Source: Chitinophaga sp. XS-30 (GTDB lineage Bacteria > Bacteroidota > Bacteroidia > Chitinophagales > Chitinophagaceae). Taken from it: a stretch of 64,000 nucleotides of DNA. The translations under genes were made by a program, and so were the position numbers. The notes under the pieces are model-generated. The model saw nothing but the letters and a program-made list of their open reading frames with translations, had not been told where the DNA came from and did no database searches. Location of the stretch: assembly GCF_008086345.1 (NCBI RefSeq), contig NZ_CP043006.1, positions 5,578,032 through 5,642,031 on the forward strand, read 5' to 3'. Shown one piece after another: positions 8,525 to 16,530 of the stretch (the stretch's first letter is position 1; each line of letters opens with the position of its first letter).

Positions 8525-9568
8525 ATGATCCAACAGTTTCCAAAAAGCATAACCCGGGCAAAAAAAAGCCCGGGCTATGCTTTACTTCTCCTTCCGCTTT
8601 TCATCATGTTTTCCGGCTGCGCCGCGAAACCTTTCCGCCTTGTATTGCTGCCGGATACACAAAGCTACAGCCGCGCTTATCCTGCCATCTTTCATGCCCA
8701 AACGGAATGGATCGCGCGGCAGGCGGACAGTATCGCCTTCGTGCTGCACCAGGGAGATATCACCGATGACAATGTACCCGCCCAATGGGAAGTAGCCCGC
8801 GCCGCCATGCAAAAAATGGACGGCAAGGTGCCTTATTCCTTCGTGCCGGGCAATCACGACCTCGGCCGCAATTCAGACGTGCGGGATTCGGAGCTGCTGA
8901 ACCGGTATTTCCCCTATGATCATTACAGTCGCTTGCCCCACTTCGGCGGTGCATTCGAACCCGGGAAAACGGACAATACCTGGCATACTTTCTCCGGCGG
9001 CGGAAAAAAATGGCTGGTATTATCACTCGAATTCGGGCCACGCAACGAAGTGCTGGAATGGGCCGATACTGTTATAGCCGCACATCCGCGCCACCTGGTG
9101 ATCATCAACACCCATGCGTACATGTATTCTGACAGTACGAGAATGGGAGAAGGAGACAGCTGGCTGCCGCAGGGTTACGGGCTGGGGAAAGACACCGGGG
9201 CCAAAGCCCCGAATAACGGTGAACAGATGTGGGAAAAGCTGGTCAGCCGCCACCCTGGCGTGTTGATGGTCTTCAGCGGCCACGTATTGCATGGCGGAAC
9301 GGGTACGCTGATCAGTGAAGGCAAACATGGGAATAAAGTGTACCAGATGCTGGCGAACTACCAGCAGGGCGTAAAAGGGTCGGAGAACGGCGGGAACGGA
9401 TTTCTGCGGATACTGACGGTGGATGTAAAAAGGAAAGAGATCAGGGTACAAACCTATTCTCCCTATCTGGACCGTTTTATGACGGATGCCGGGCAATCAT
9501 TTATTTTTCGGGAATGTTCGATTCAGGTAAAAACAAAACTGCCTCAAATTGTGCCGCTGATCCGCTAA
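8525..9568 (+). CDS. lipoprotein metallophosphoesterase (calcineurin-like)
   Basis: 347 residues from the ATG at 8525; the frame runs further upstream but only by overlapping the DUF3823 gene. Hydrophobic segment 18-31 and lipobox MFSGC (Cys32) predict a membrane lipoprotein. Metallophosphoesterase motifs follow in order: LLPDTQS (Asp44), GDITDD, VPGNHDLG, INTHAY and FSGHVLHG. The first motif has DxQ instead of the usual DxH, as in a known subset of calcineurin-like enzymes. It probably hydrolyses a phosphate mono- or diester at the cell surface and shares the locus of the SusC/SusD pair. A strong hairpin overlaps codons 8-19. Confidence 0.85.
   Translation: MIQQFPKSITRAKKSPGYALLLLPLFIMFSGCAAKPFRLVLLPDTQSYSRAYPAIFHAQTEWIARQADSIAFVLHQGDITDDNVPAQWEVARAAMQKMDGKVPYSFVPGNHDLGRNSDVRDSELLNRYFPYDHYSRLPHFGGAFEPGKTDNTWHTFSGGGKKWLVLSLEFGPRNEVLEWADTVIAAHPRHLVIINTHAYMYSDSTRMGEGDSWLPQGYGLGKDTGAKAPNNGEQMWEKLVSRHPGVLMVFSGHVLHGGTGTLISEGKHGNKVYQMLANYQQGVKGSENGGNGFLRILTVDVKRKEIRVQTYSPYLDRFMTDAGQSFIFRECSIQVKTKLPQIVPLIR
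8546..8581 (+). promoter_or_regulatory. strong hairpin over the start of the phosphoesterase gene
   Basis: AGCATAACCCGGGC (8546-8559) pairs with GCCCGGGCTATGCT (8568-8581) with one A-C mismatch and an 8-A loop. It lies 38 bases after the DUF3823 stop and inside the first codons of the phosphoesterase. It could slow translation or trim the upstream mRNA. No U-run follows. Confidence 0.45.
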
Positions 9569-9621
9569 TGGCGTTACAATGCGTTACGCCAGATGGGATA
9601 CCGGTCAATTTGAGGCAGTTT
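9536..9621. terminator. long-armed inverted repeat between convergent genes
   Basis: AACTGCCTCAAATTG and its complement (9536-9551 with 9606-9621) form a 16-bp perfect stem around a 54-base loop, which has its own TGGCGT/ACGCCA stem. T-runs follow on both strands. The left arm encodes the last residues of the phosphoesterase. Probably a bidirectional terminator, although the loop is unusually long. Confidence 0.5.
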
Positions 9622-9633
9622 GTTTTTATATTT

Positions 9634-10296
9634 TTAACCCCTGATCTTTTTCAATTCCTCCGCGGTGATCTCCTTATACCCGCCCGGCACATCAAATACC
9701 GATGCGGGAACGGGGCTCAGGTCCACTTTCGTAGCCACCGCCCTCATTTTGGAGCCAGCCCGCATAACGATCTCATATTCCAGGGGAATGCCCTTTAAAT
9801 TCACAAACCGGCTGTTATAGCCTCTGTTCTCCGGCACCAGGTCGATGGTATAGAATACTTCGAAGGTTGTGCCGTCTTCCATTTTACCGATAGCCTTGCG
9901 GCATTTGTAGCCGGCTATTTCGCGGACCTCTTCCTGGTCGGTAAACTGCGTGGCCTCATATTTTTTCATCTCCGCTTTATACGCTTTACGGTCGCTGCGG
10001 ATCAGGTATTTGTCGCCATGGATATCCATCAGTGTGATGACGGACTGCTCCCTGGCATTAATGAGATAGATGTAGTTCACCACATTGAAAGTCATGTCAA
10101 TTCTGCTGCGGTCTCCCCGGATGTACTGCACCATATGGCTGCCGGCAAGCATAGCTTCCATCTGGAGCTGCTCAGGCGGCATTTCGATGGTATAGGTGAT
10201 CCGGGCATCCGAAACGGTACGCTGGGCCAATAGCGGCGCTCTAAGGCCTGTTAAAAGCACCATCAGCCATCCCCCTGTTCTTAACAATTTTCGCAT
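9634..10296 (-). CDS. secreted protein, possibly DUF4412-like
   Basis: 220 residues with an N-terminal signal peptide (cleavage near LLAQ, residue 25). The body is beta-rich and polar, with REIAGYKCRKAIG, then FYTIDLVPE and a C-terminal VFDVPGGYKEI. This arrangement resembles DUF4412 and GLPGLI-type periplasmic proteins of Bacteroidetes, whose function is unknown. Convergent with the phosphoesterase. No catalytic motif seen. Confidence 0.6.
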   Translation of the reverse strand: MRKLLRTGGWLMVLLTGLRAPLLAQRTVSDARITYTIEMPPEQLQMEAMLAGSHMVQYIRGDRSRIDMTFNVVNYIYLINAREQSVITLMDIHGDKYLIRSDRKAYKAEMKKYEATQFTDQEEVREIAGYKCRKAIGKMEDGTTFEVFYTIDLVPENRGYNSRFVNLKGIPLEYEIVMRAGSKMRAVATKVDLSPVPASVFDVPGGYKEITAEELKKIRG

Positions 10297-10356
10297 AATG
10301 GTTTCAGTTAATTCATAGGTATGTGTGAAAATTCTGTGCCAAATGTGCTAAATCCG

Positions 10357-11133
10357 CTACCACGCTGGTTTTGACTTGCCCAAAAAGGCGCCAATTCCCT
10401 TGCGGCAGTCCGGGTGCTGCCGGGTTTCCGCATTGATGCGTGCTGCTGATTCCAGTGCTTCCGTCAGGGACTGATCCAGTGCGGTGCGAACCAGTTGCTT
10501 GGTGACTTTCAGGGAGTTGGCGGATGCATCCCGGCAAAGGTCATTCGCCAGACCGTCCACAAAAGCCCGGATATCTCCGGCGGGAACAATCCCGTTGATC
10601 AATCCGTACGCCGCAGCCTGTTCCGCCGTGATCAGCCCGCCGGTCAGCAGCAATTCCCTGGCCCTTCCCTCGCCTGTTTTCCTCACCAGGAAAACGCTCA
10701 CCAGCGCCGGCACAAACCCTATCCTCACTTCGGTATAACCAAACTTTGCCGTGGGTACGGCATAACTGAGGTCCGCTACGGTGGCCAGCCCGCAACCTCC
10801 GGCAATGGCATCCCCTTCTATCTGCGCGATCACGACCTTTTCCAGGGTATAGATCTCCTGCATCAGCAGCATCAGCTCCCGTGAATCGGCCAGGTTCTCC
10901 TCAAAATTGTTTTGCTGCAACTGTTGCAGGTATTCCAGGTCCGCCCCTGCGCAAAAGGCTTTGCCATTCGCTGCCAGCACAATCACTTTTACGTTTTCAT
11001 CCGCCTCCGCTTTTGCAAAAGCTTCCCGTAATGCGCGCACCACCTCGCCGTTGAGCGCATTGCGCTTGTCCGGCCGGTTAAGGGTGATGGTGGCGATCCT
11101 GTTCCCGGTATGATACGTTACAGCAGACATCAT
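10357..11133 (-). CDS. enoyl-CoA hydratase/isomerase family protein
   Basis: 258 residues, crotonase fold. The CoA-binding and oxyanion-hole segments are visible: AANGKAFCAGADLEYL and IEGDAIAGGCGLATVADL, followed by the usual FGYTEVRIGFVPA. The C-terminal helices are complete. Likely role in branched-chain amino acid or fatty-acid breakdown; methylglutaconyl-CoA hydratase is a plausible identity because of the CAGADL/AGGCGL pattern, but the substrate cannot be fixed. Two adjacent Met codons (11133 and 11130) are possible starts, and a TACATTTG box sits only 2 bases upstream. Confidence 0.85.
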   Translation of the reverse strand: MMSAVTYHTGNRIATITLNRPDKRNALNGEVVRALREAFAKAEADENVKVIVLAANGKAFCAGADLEYLQQLQQNNFEENLADSRELMLLMQEIYTLEKVVIAQIEGDAIAGGCGLATVADLSYAVPTAKFGYTEVRIGFVPALVSVFLVRKTGEGRARELLLTGGLITAEQAAAYGLINGIVPAGDIRAFVDGLANDLCRDASANSLKVTKQLVRTALDQSLTEALESAARINAETRQHPDCRKGIGAFLGKSKPAW

Positions 11134-11270
11134 CCAAATGTAAGTGAATTATTTTTATTGCATAAAGCCCTGCGCAAGTGTCTGTAAACTAGCGGCTGAT
11201 CAAAAAGAAAAATGAAGACTTTGAGGATTGCCTGAACGGAGACAGGTCTTCATCAGGCACCCGAATAAAT

Positions 11271-11304
11271 CAGGGGCTGACCAAAAAATAATGGCCAGCC
11301 CCTG
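11271..11304 (-). terminator. hairpin downstream of pafA, member of a repeated family
   Basis: CAGGGGCTGACC (11271-11282) pairs with GGCCAGCCCCTG (11293-11304), one mismatch, loop AAAAAATAAT. It lies 21 bases past the pafA stop. A near copy with the same loop occurs at 36246-36277. Confidence 0.55.
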
Positions 11305-11324
11305 ACAAGTATTATTCCGTGCAA

Positions 11325-12977
11325 TTATTTGGTTATTTCTTCGATCACATGACCAACGTTGCCATTAGGCATTTGTATGCGAAGCATCGCCGCAATGGTG
11401 GGCGCAATATCCGTCATCCCCATGGTGCGGTTGGATTTGCCTTTCTGAATGCCCCAGCCCATCCATACCAGCGGGATATGTGAATCATAGGGATTCCAGA
11501 GGCCGTGCGTGGTGCCTGTGGCGCCGCCATCCAGCCACCCGGGGTGGAGCACCACCATAATATCGCCGCAGCGCATCGGGTAATAGCCATTCGTTACCAT
11601 GGTTTTCTGCGGCTCAGGTAAAGCCTGAGCGCCCAGTTTCTGCAGGTCGAACGCATTGGACACGCCGGGATATTTCAGGCATTCCTCGATGATGAGCGCC
11701 TTGATCTCTTCGGCCTTGCCGGAAGCTTTCAGCTTCTGCTGATCGAAGGTGAACTGATAATTATATGCAGCGGTGAGGACTTTTTCCACACCGAACTCCT
11801 TTTGTACTGCTTCATTCAGCGTTTTCATCATGCCGCTGCCTTTCCAGATGCCGTTCGGGAATTTTTTCTCTTCCAGGAAACCCGGCACATGGCCCACGCC
11901 ATGGTCCGCCGTGATGAAGAAAAGCCATTGCCCTTTGCCCACATGCTGGTCCAGGTAACTGAAAAAACCCGCCAGGTCCTTGTCCAGCCGGAGATAAGTA
12001 TCTTCTATCTCGATGGAATTAGGGCCGTGCTGATGACCGATATAATCTGTGGAAGACAGGCTCACCGCCAGGAAATCCGTGAAGTCGCCTTTTCCGAGCG
12101 CATAGTTATCCAGCGCCTTTTTGGCAAATTCCAGCGTAAAGGTGTTCCCGTAAGGGGAAGAAGCGAGCACACCGAAACCGTCGCCCATGGTGCCTGCCAG
12201 CACATGCGGGAAAGCGGCGTTTTTCGCCCCTCTGAAGCGGCCTTCATAGGGTTTATCGTCCTCCGTGCTTTGCTTGTATGTTTCAATGGGATACAGGGTA
12301 TTCCAGGGTTGCGACAGGTATTTTGCCGGCAGCCGCTGTGCATTGAAATCGCTCACCCAGGAAGGCAGTTCTTTCATGTAATAGTCGCTGGTAACGAAGT
12401 TACCCGTAGATCCGTCATACCAGTAAGCAGCATTGGCGCTATGGCCTGCAGGCAGAATGGCGCCGCGGTCTTTGATCGCAATCCCCACCACTTTGCTGCG
12501 GAAATTGGTGGCCAGGCGCAGTTCATCCCCGATGGTGGACACATGCATGTTGCGCGGGCTCATTTTTCCGGCGGAGGATGGCGTTCCCACGGAACGGGCG
12601 CTGGTATCTTCCGTGCAGTACATGCTGCGGCCCAGCAATTTGTCGTACCAGTTATTACCGGTGATCCCGTGAACAGCGGGAACGGAGCCGGTGTATACGC
12701 AGGTGTGGCCGCAGGCGGTGTAAGTAGGCATGTAATTGATGAAAGTGTTCTCACAGGAAAATCCTTCATTCAAAAGACGTTTGAACCCGTTACTGGTGTA
12801 ACGGTCAGCGTAGCGGTAAAGATAATCCCATCTCATCTGATCTACGACCATTCCCACCACCAGTTTGGGGCGGCTGATCGCCTGTGCGCCCTTTCCGTTG
12901 GCAGATCCGGCTTTTTGTGCAAAAGCGGCAGATCCCAACATCAGTAAGGTGACAGTCAGAAATTTAATACGGCTCAT
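11325..12977 (-). CDS. pafA: PafA-type secreted alkaline phosphatase
   Basis: 550 residues with a signal peptide cleaved after AAFA (residue 20). Alkaline-phosphatase superfamily protein: VVDQMRWDYL (metal Asp46), MPTYTACGH with Thr87 as probable nucleophile, GITGNNWYD (Asn108) and IKDRGAILPAGH (Lys169, Arg171). These match the Thr79, Asn100, Lys162 and Arg164 of the characterised phosphate-irrepressible PafA of flavobacteria. GHQHGP and TADHGVGH supply further metal ligands. Expected role is periplasmic hydrolysis of phosphate monoesters, releasing phosphate without phosphate repression. Identity is by motif, so the symbol is probable rather than certain. Confidence 0.8.
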   Translation of the reverse strand: MSRIKFLTVTLLMLGSAAFAQKAGSANGKGAQAISRPKLVVGMVVDQMRWDYLYRYADRYTSNGFKRLLNEGFSCENTFINYMPTYTACGHTCVYTGSVPAVHGITGNNWYDKLLGRSMYCTEDTSARSVGTPSSAGKMSPRNMHVSTIGDELRLATNFRSKVVGIAIKDRGAILPAGHSANAAYWYDGSTGNFVTSDYYMKELPSWVSDFNAQRLPAKYLSQPWNTLYPIETYKQSTEDDKPYEGRFRGAKNAAFPHVLAGTMGDGFGVLASSPYGNTFTLEFAKKALDNYALGKGDFTDFLAVSLSSTDYIGHQHGPNSIEIEDTYLRLDKDLAGFFSYLDQHVGKGQWLFFITADHGVGHVPGFLEEKKFPNGIWKGSGMMKTLNEAVQKEFGVEKVLTAAYNYQFTFDQQKLKASGKAEEIKALIIEECLKYPGVSNAFDLQKLGAQALPEPQKTMVTNGYYPMRCGDIMVVLHPGWLDGGATGTTHGLWNPYDSHIPLVWMGWGIQKGKSNRTMGMTDIAPTIAAMLRIQMPNGNVGHVIEEITK

Positions 12978-13052
12978 ATAAACTATTGGTTTGTTCCTTA
13001 ATTTACATTCTCTTTCAAGACAGAAAAAAAAGATCGGTAAAAGTAACCTAAG

Positions 13053-13082
13053 TTTACAAAAAATAATATTTTAATACCTTTG
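13053..13082 (+). promoter_or_regulatory. promoter of the serine palmitoyltransferase gene
   Basis: TTTA at 13053-13056, an 18-nt spacer and TACCTTTG at 13075-13082 give a good Bacteroidetes promoter, with the start codon 32 bases past the -7 box. Confidence 0.5.
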
Positions 13083-13114
13083 TGGGCAAATTTTAATTTC
13101 ATTTTAATTATCAC

Positions 13115-14356
13115 ATGGACATATTCGAGAAACTGCTGAAGCATATGGGTCCGATCGGGGAACACTCCAACAGGGCTCACGGTTACTTCGCTTTCCCAAA
13201 GCTGGAAGGCGAGATCGGCCCCCGCATGACATTCCGGGGCAAAGAAAAGATCGTCTGGAGCCTGAACAACTACCTGGGGTTGGCGAACCACCCCGAAGTA
13301 CGATCGACCGATGCGAAGGCCGCGGCGGACTTCGGACTGGCTGCACCCATGGGCGCCCGCATGATGAGCGGTAATACCAATTATCATGAGCAACTCGAAA
13401 AGGAGCTGAGCGACTACATGCAGAAAGAAGACACTACCCTCCTGAACTATGGTTATCAGGGTATTATGAGCGCTATAGATGCCATTTGCAACCGCCGGGA
13501 TGTGATCGTCTATGATGCCGAATGCCACGCCTCCATCATCGATGGCCTGCGGCTCCACCAGGGGCACCGCTATGTGTTCAAGCACAACGATATCGATGAC
13601 TGTGAAAAACAGCTCAAACGCGCCGTTGAACTGACTAAAACCACCGGTGGCGGCATTCTCGTCGTAACCGAAGGTGTATTTGGCATGGCCGGGGACCAGG
13701 GCAAACTCAAAGAGATCGCCGCGCTGAAAGACCGGTACGAATTCCGCTTCCTGGTAGACGATGCCCACGGTTTCGGCACAATGGGCAAAACCGGCGCCGG
13801 TACAGGGGAAGAACAGGGCGTTCAGGACAAGATCGACCTGCTGTTCAACACCTTTGCCAAATCCGGGGCCTCCATCGGAGCCTTCATGAGCGGCGAAAAA
13901 GCGATCATCAATTACCTGCGCTACAACATGCGCTCCCAGATCTTCGCCAAATCCATCCCCCTGCCCATCGTGATCGGCCACCTCAAACGGGTGCAGCTGA
14001 TGCGCCAGCAGCCGGAAATGAAAGCAAAACTCTGGGAAAATGTCAATAAACTGCAGCAAGGCCTCCGCGAAAGAGGCTTCAACATCGGCAAAACCAACTC
14101 ACCGGTAACGCCCATCTACCTGCAGGGAGATATTCCCGAAGCCACTGCCATGTGCCTGGACCTGCGCGAGAACTATCATATCTTCTGCTCCATCGTGGTG
14201 TATCCCGTGATACCCAAAGGACAGATCATCTACCGCCTGATCCCCACTGCCGCGCATTCGGACGAAGAAATAGCACTGACGCTGCAGGCATTCACAGAAA
14301 CAAAAGCAAAACTGGACCAGAAAGTTTACGCCGTAGCGGAAATTCCTATGGTATAA
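13115..14356 (+). CDS. spt: serine palmitoyltransferase (alpha-oxoamine synthase)
   Basis: 413 residues, PLP-dependent fold type I. Condenses serine with a long-chain acyl-CoA to 3-ketosphinganine, the first step of sphingolipid synthesis typical of Bacteroidetes. Visible residues: His138 in AECHAS stacks on PLP, VDDAHGFG (Asp215, His218) and FNTFAKSGAS with Lys249 as Schiff-base lysine. Length and the FAKS motif fit serine palmitoyltransferase better than KBL or BioF, although 2-amino-3-ketobutyrate ligase is an alternative. Cytosolic. Single-gene unit between divergent pafA and convergent eamA-like genes. Confidence 0.8.
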   Translation: MDIFEKLLKHMGPIGEHSNRAHGYFAFPKLEGEIGPRMTFRGKEKIVWSLNNYLGLANHPEVRSTDAKAAADFGLAAPMGARMMSGNTNYHEQLEKELSDYMQKEDTTLLNYGYQGIMSAIDAICNRRDVIVYDAECHASIIDGLRLHQGHRYVFKHNDIDDCEKQLKRAVELTKTTGGGILVVTEGVFGMAGDQGKLKEIAALKDRYEFRFLVDDAHGFGTMGKTGAGTGEEQGVQDKIDLLFNTFAKSGASIGAFMSGEKAIINYLRYNMRSQIFAKSIPLPIVIGHLKRVQLMRQQPEMKAKLWENVNKLQQGLRERGFNIGKTNSPVTPIYLQGDIPEATAMCLDLRENYHIFCSIVVYPVIPKGQIIYRLIPTAAHSDEEIALTLQAFTETKAKLDQKVYAVAEIPMV

Positions 14357-14370
14357 GTTTTTTATTAGAG

Positions 14371-14403
14371 CATGGGCGTATCGAAATGATCGATACGCCC
14401 ATG
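14371..14403. terminator. perfect hairpin between convergent genes
   Basis: CATGGGCGTATCG (14371-14383) and CGATACGCCCATG (14391-14403) form a 13-bp perfect stem with a 7-nt loop. There is no clear U-run on either side; termination in both directions is inferred from position. Confidence 0.5.
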
Positions 14404-14429
14404 CCATATATTCGCCCCGCCATCCCGGT

Positions 14430-15320
14430 TCAACCGGTTTTCCCCGGTACTGCCACCCCCGCCCTCCGTTGCGATATCAGCAACCCGGTCAGTATCAATA
14501 TGCCGGAAATAATATGAAAACCTTCTATTTCTATTCCGAACATCATCCCCGTTACCGCCGTTGAAAGGGGAACCATATTCATAAAAACCCCGGCCCTGCC
14601 GGCACCAAACTCTCCAACTCCTTTATTCCATAAAGCATAGGTCAATGCTGTTCCGGCAAATCCGAGGACGATCGCAGCTATCCAGAACCTCTTGCCGTAA
14701 TCCGCAGCGTGGAAACCAGTAAAAAAAGGGGAAACGATCATAAAAGCAACCAGGCACACCAGGCTGGTCAGCAACGTAAAGTGACCATTGGGCAACTTTG
14801 AAGCGTACTTATTTACCCAAATATGATAAGATGCGGACAGAAGCATGGCTGACAACACCAGCAGATCTCCTTTGGAGAAAATAATATTCTTCACGGCTGT
14901 TAAATTACCCCCTGCAAGCAGGTATAGTACGCCGATCATTCCAAAACACGCTCCCCATGCCTGCCGGGAATTTATTTTTTCTCCGAGGAAAATATACGCC
15001 AGGCCTAGGGTAGCCAAGGGGCTCAGGCTAACGATCAACGATGCGTTCATGGATGAAGTGAATTTCATTCCCCAAAACAACAGTACATTAAAACTGAATA
15101 ACCCCAGCACACCAACTGTTAAAATGCCGCTGCAATTTTGCACAAAACCTTTCCAGGTCAACCCTGCTTTTCTTACACATATGAATAAAGCTCCTGCTCC
15201 AAACAAATAGCGCCAGAACCCGGCTTCGATAAAATGCACATCAGCCAGCAGTATTTTCAATAAATGGAAATTAAGTCCCCACATGAACGCTGGCAATAGA
15301 AGATATGCTATCGCTTTCAT
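14430..15320 (-). CDS. EamA-family (DMT) transporter
   Basis: 296 residues, about ten membrane helices arranged as two EamA repeats (roughly 5-130 and 150-285), beginning MKAIAYLLLPAFMWGLNFHLLK. Inner-membrane exporter of small metabolites or amino-acid-like compounds; substrate unknown. It overlaps the preceding gene by 4 bases (start codon inside its stop), so the two are translationally coupled as the last members of the 18294-14430 unit. Confidence 0.85.
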   Translation of the reverse strand: MKAIAYLLLPAFMWGLNFHLLKILLADVHFIEAGFWRYLFGAGALFICVRKAGLTWKGFVQNCSGILTVGVLGLFSFNVLLFWGMKFTSSMNASLIVSLSPLATLGLAYIFLGEKINSRQAWGACFGMIGVLYLLAGGNLTAVKNIIFSKGDLLVLSAMLLSASYHIWVNKYASKLPNGHFTLLTSLVCLVAFMIVSPFFTGFHAADYGKRFWIAAIVLGFAGTALTYALWNKGVGEFGAGRAGVFMNMVPLSTAVTGMMFGIEIEGFHIISGILILTGLLISQRRAGVAVPGKTG

Positions 15321-15703
15321 CCCGCTTTATGTTCATGATAAATTTTCGAAACGATCTTCCATTCGCCACCTATCCTGATCAGCAGCAGAAAATCCGTGTA
15401 CACGACCTTCCCGTCAAGCAGCAATTCAAGCATCACATGAGCCTTGTCTCCGGCAATTGCCACGGTTTTAAATACGGGTACAAATGCAACGGAAGAATAG
15501 TCAAAGTCCTTGTTTTCCAGCCTTTGTTTCAGCACCTCCTCCCACATATCCCGCGTGAACCTGAAGAACGACCCGTCTTCCTGAATGTTGATAATGGAAA
15601 AATCGGGATGGAAAATGCTATTGAATGCCTCCAGATCAGTTTCATTAAACGCTCCATGGACATATTTTTCACTGATGACTTTCTTTAATGCTGTTGTTCC
15701 CAT
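15317..15703 (-). CDS. NTF2-like (SnoaL/lumazine-binding-like) protein
   Basis: 128 residues with the layout of the NTF2-like fold: N-terminal helices (VISEKYVHGAFNETDLEAFNS), then sheet strands ending LLLIRIGGEWKIVSKIYHEH, as in the putative lumazine-binding/SnoaL-like families. No signal peptide. May bind or convert a small hydrophobic ligand. Lies between the lactonase and the exporter in the same orientation. Confidence 0.7.
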   Translation of the reverse strand: MGTTALKKVISEKYVHGAFNETDLEAFNSIFHPDFSIINIQEDGSFFRFTRDMWEEVLKQRLENKDFDYSSVAFVPVFKTVAIAGDKAHVMLELLLDGKVVYTDFLLLIRIGGEWKIVSKIYHEHKAG

Positions 15704-15744
15704 TTTATTGTTTTGAACAAAGGGTTAAAAGTTAATATCAGGGT

Positions 15745-16497
15745 TTATTGATAATATTCGGGAGAAAGCTTCAGGGTATCAAAGCGCGCTTTGTCGTGCT
15801 GTATCCACAACTGAGCCTGGTAGAGTTCCACCAGCTTCCCGACTTTTTCAATTGATGCCAGACTGTCCTCCTTATTGGTGTTGAACACAGGGACGCCTTT
15901 TTTCTGATAGTTGTCCGCATAGTAACTTATATCCCCGGAGATCAGTACATAACCGGTTTCCTTTAATTTCAGCAGCAGGGATTGATGGCCGGGTGTGTGA
16001 CCGGGAGTGGAAATAAACCGTATGGCGCCATCGCCAAACAAATCGAAATCACCATTGAGTTTGATGGCCTCCGATTGTTTCAACACTTCGTAATCACCAA
16101 AATTATGCGGCTTTTTTTCCTGATGAAATGCGAGGTCGTACTCCTTTTCCTGCATTATCAGCCTGGCCGATTTAAAGTAACGGGCATTTCCGGTATGGTC
16201 ATTATGCACATGCGAGAAAGCAAAATAATCGATATCATCAGGCGCTACTCCCAGTTCGTGCAATTGCTCCAGCACCGTTCTTTTCATCTTTAAATGAAAT
16301 ATCCAGGCCTCTACCCCTTCGGGACGGTGCACCAATTCATCGGATAATCCCGCATCCCACAGGAGCCAGCCTTTGGGATGTTGTACCAGGAAAACAGGGT
16401 TTGCCAATTCGATCTCTCCTTTATCCGGAAAACCATCATTGAGTTGGGAAATATCCCTGCAAATGATATCTCCGGCATATAAAACGTATAATTTCAT
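15745..16497 (-). CDS. MBL-fold hydrolase of the AHL-lactonase type
   Basis: 250 residues. The metallo-beta-lactamase signature SHVHNDHTGN provides His96, His98, Asp100 and His101; His167 (STPGHTPGH), Asp189 (SGDISYY) and His234 (WIQHDKARF) complete a two-metal site. This order and the C-terminal QHD segment match AiiA/AttM-like N-acyl-homoserine lactonases. It probably opens a lactone, possibly a quorum-sensing signal or an unrelated lactone. No signal peptide, so cytosolic. 33 bases downstream of the SDR gene. Confidence 0.8.
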   Translation of the reverse strand: MKLYVLYAGDIICRDISQLNDGFPDKGEIELANPVFLVQHPKGWLLWDAGLSDELVHRPEGVEAWIFHLKMKRTVLEQLHELGVAPDDIDYFAFSHVHNDHTGNARYFKSARLIMQEKEYDLAFHQEKKPHNFGDYEVLKQSEAIKLNGDFDLFGDGAIRFISTPGHTPGHQSLLLKLKETGYVLISGDISYYADNYQKKGVPVFNTNKEDSLASIEKVGKLVELYQAQLWIQHDKARFDTLKLSPEYYQ

Positions 16498-16530
16498 CTT
16501 GATCTTTTTATAAGAATTTTTAACCGCGTA

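Noticed and set aside
11802-12947. 381-codon plus-strand ORF across pafA
   Set aside because: Shadow of the phosphatase; the minus-strand product has all catalytic motifs.
12998-14059. 353-codon minus-strand ORF across spt
   Set aside because: Shadow of a clearly recognised enzyme; no motifs of its own.
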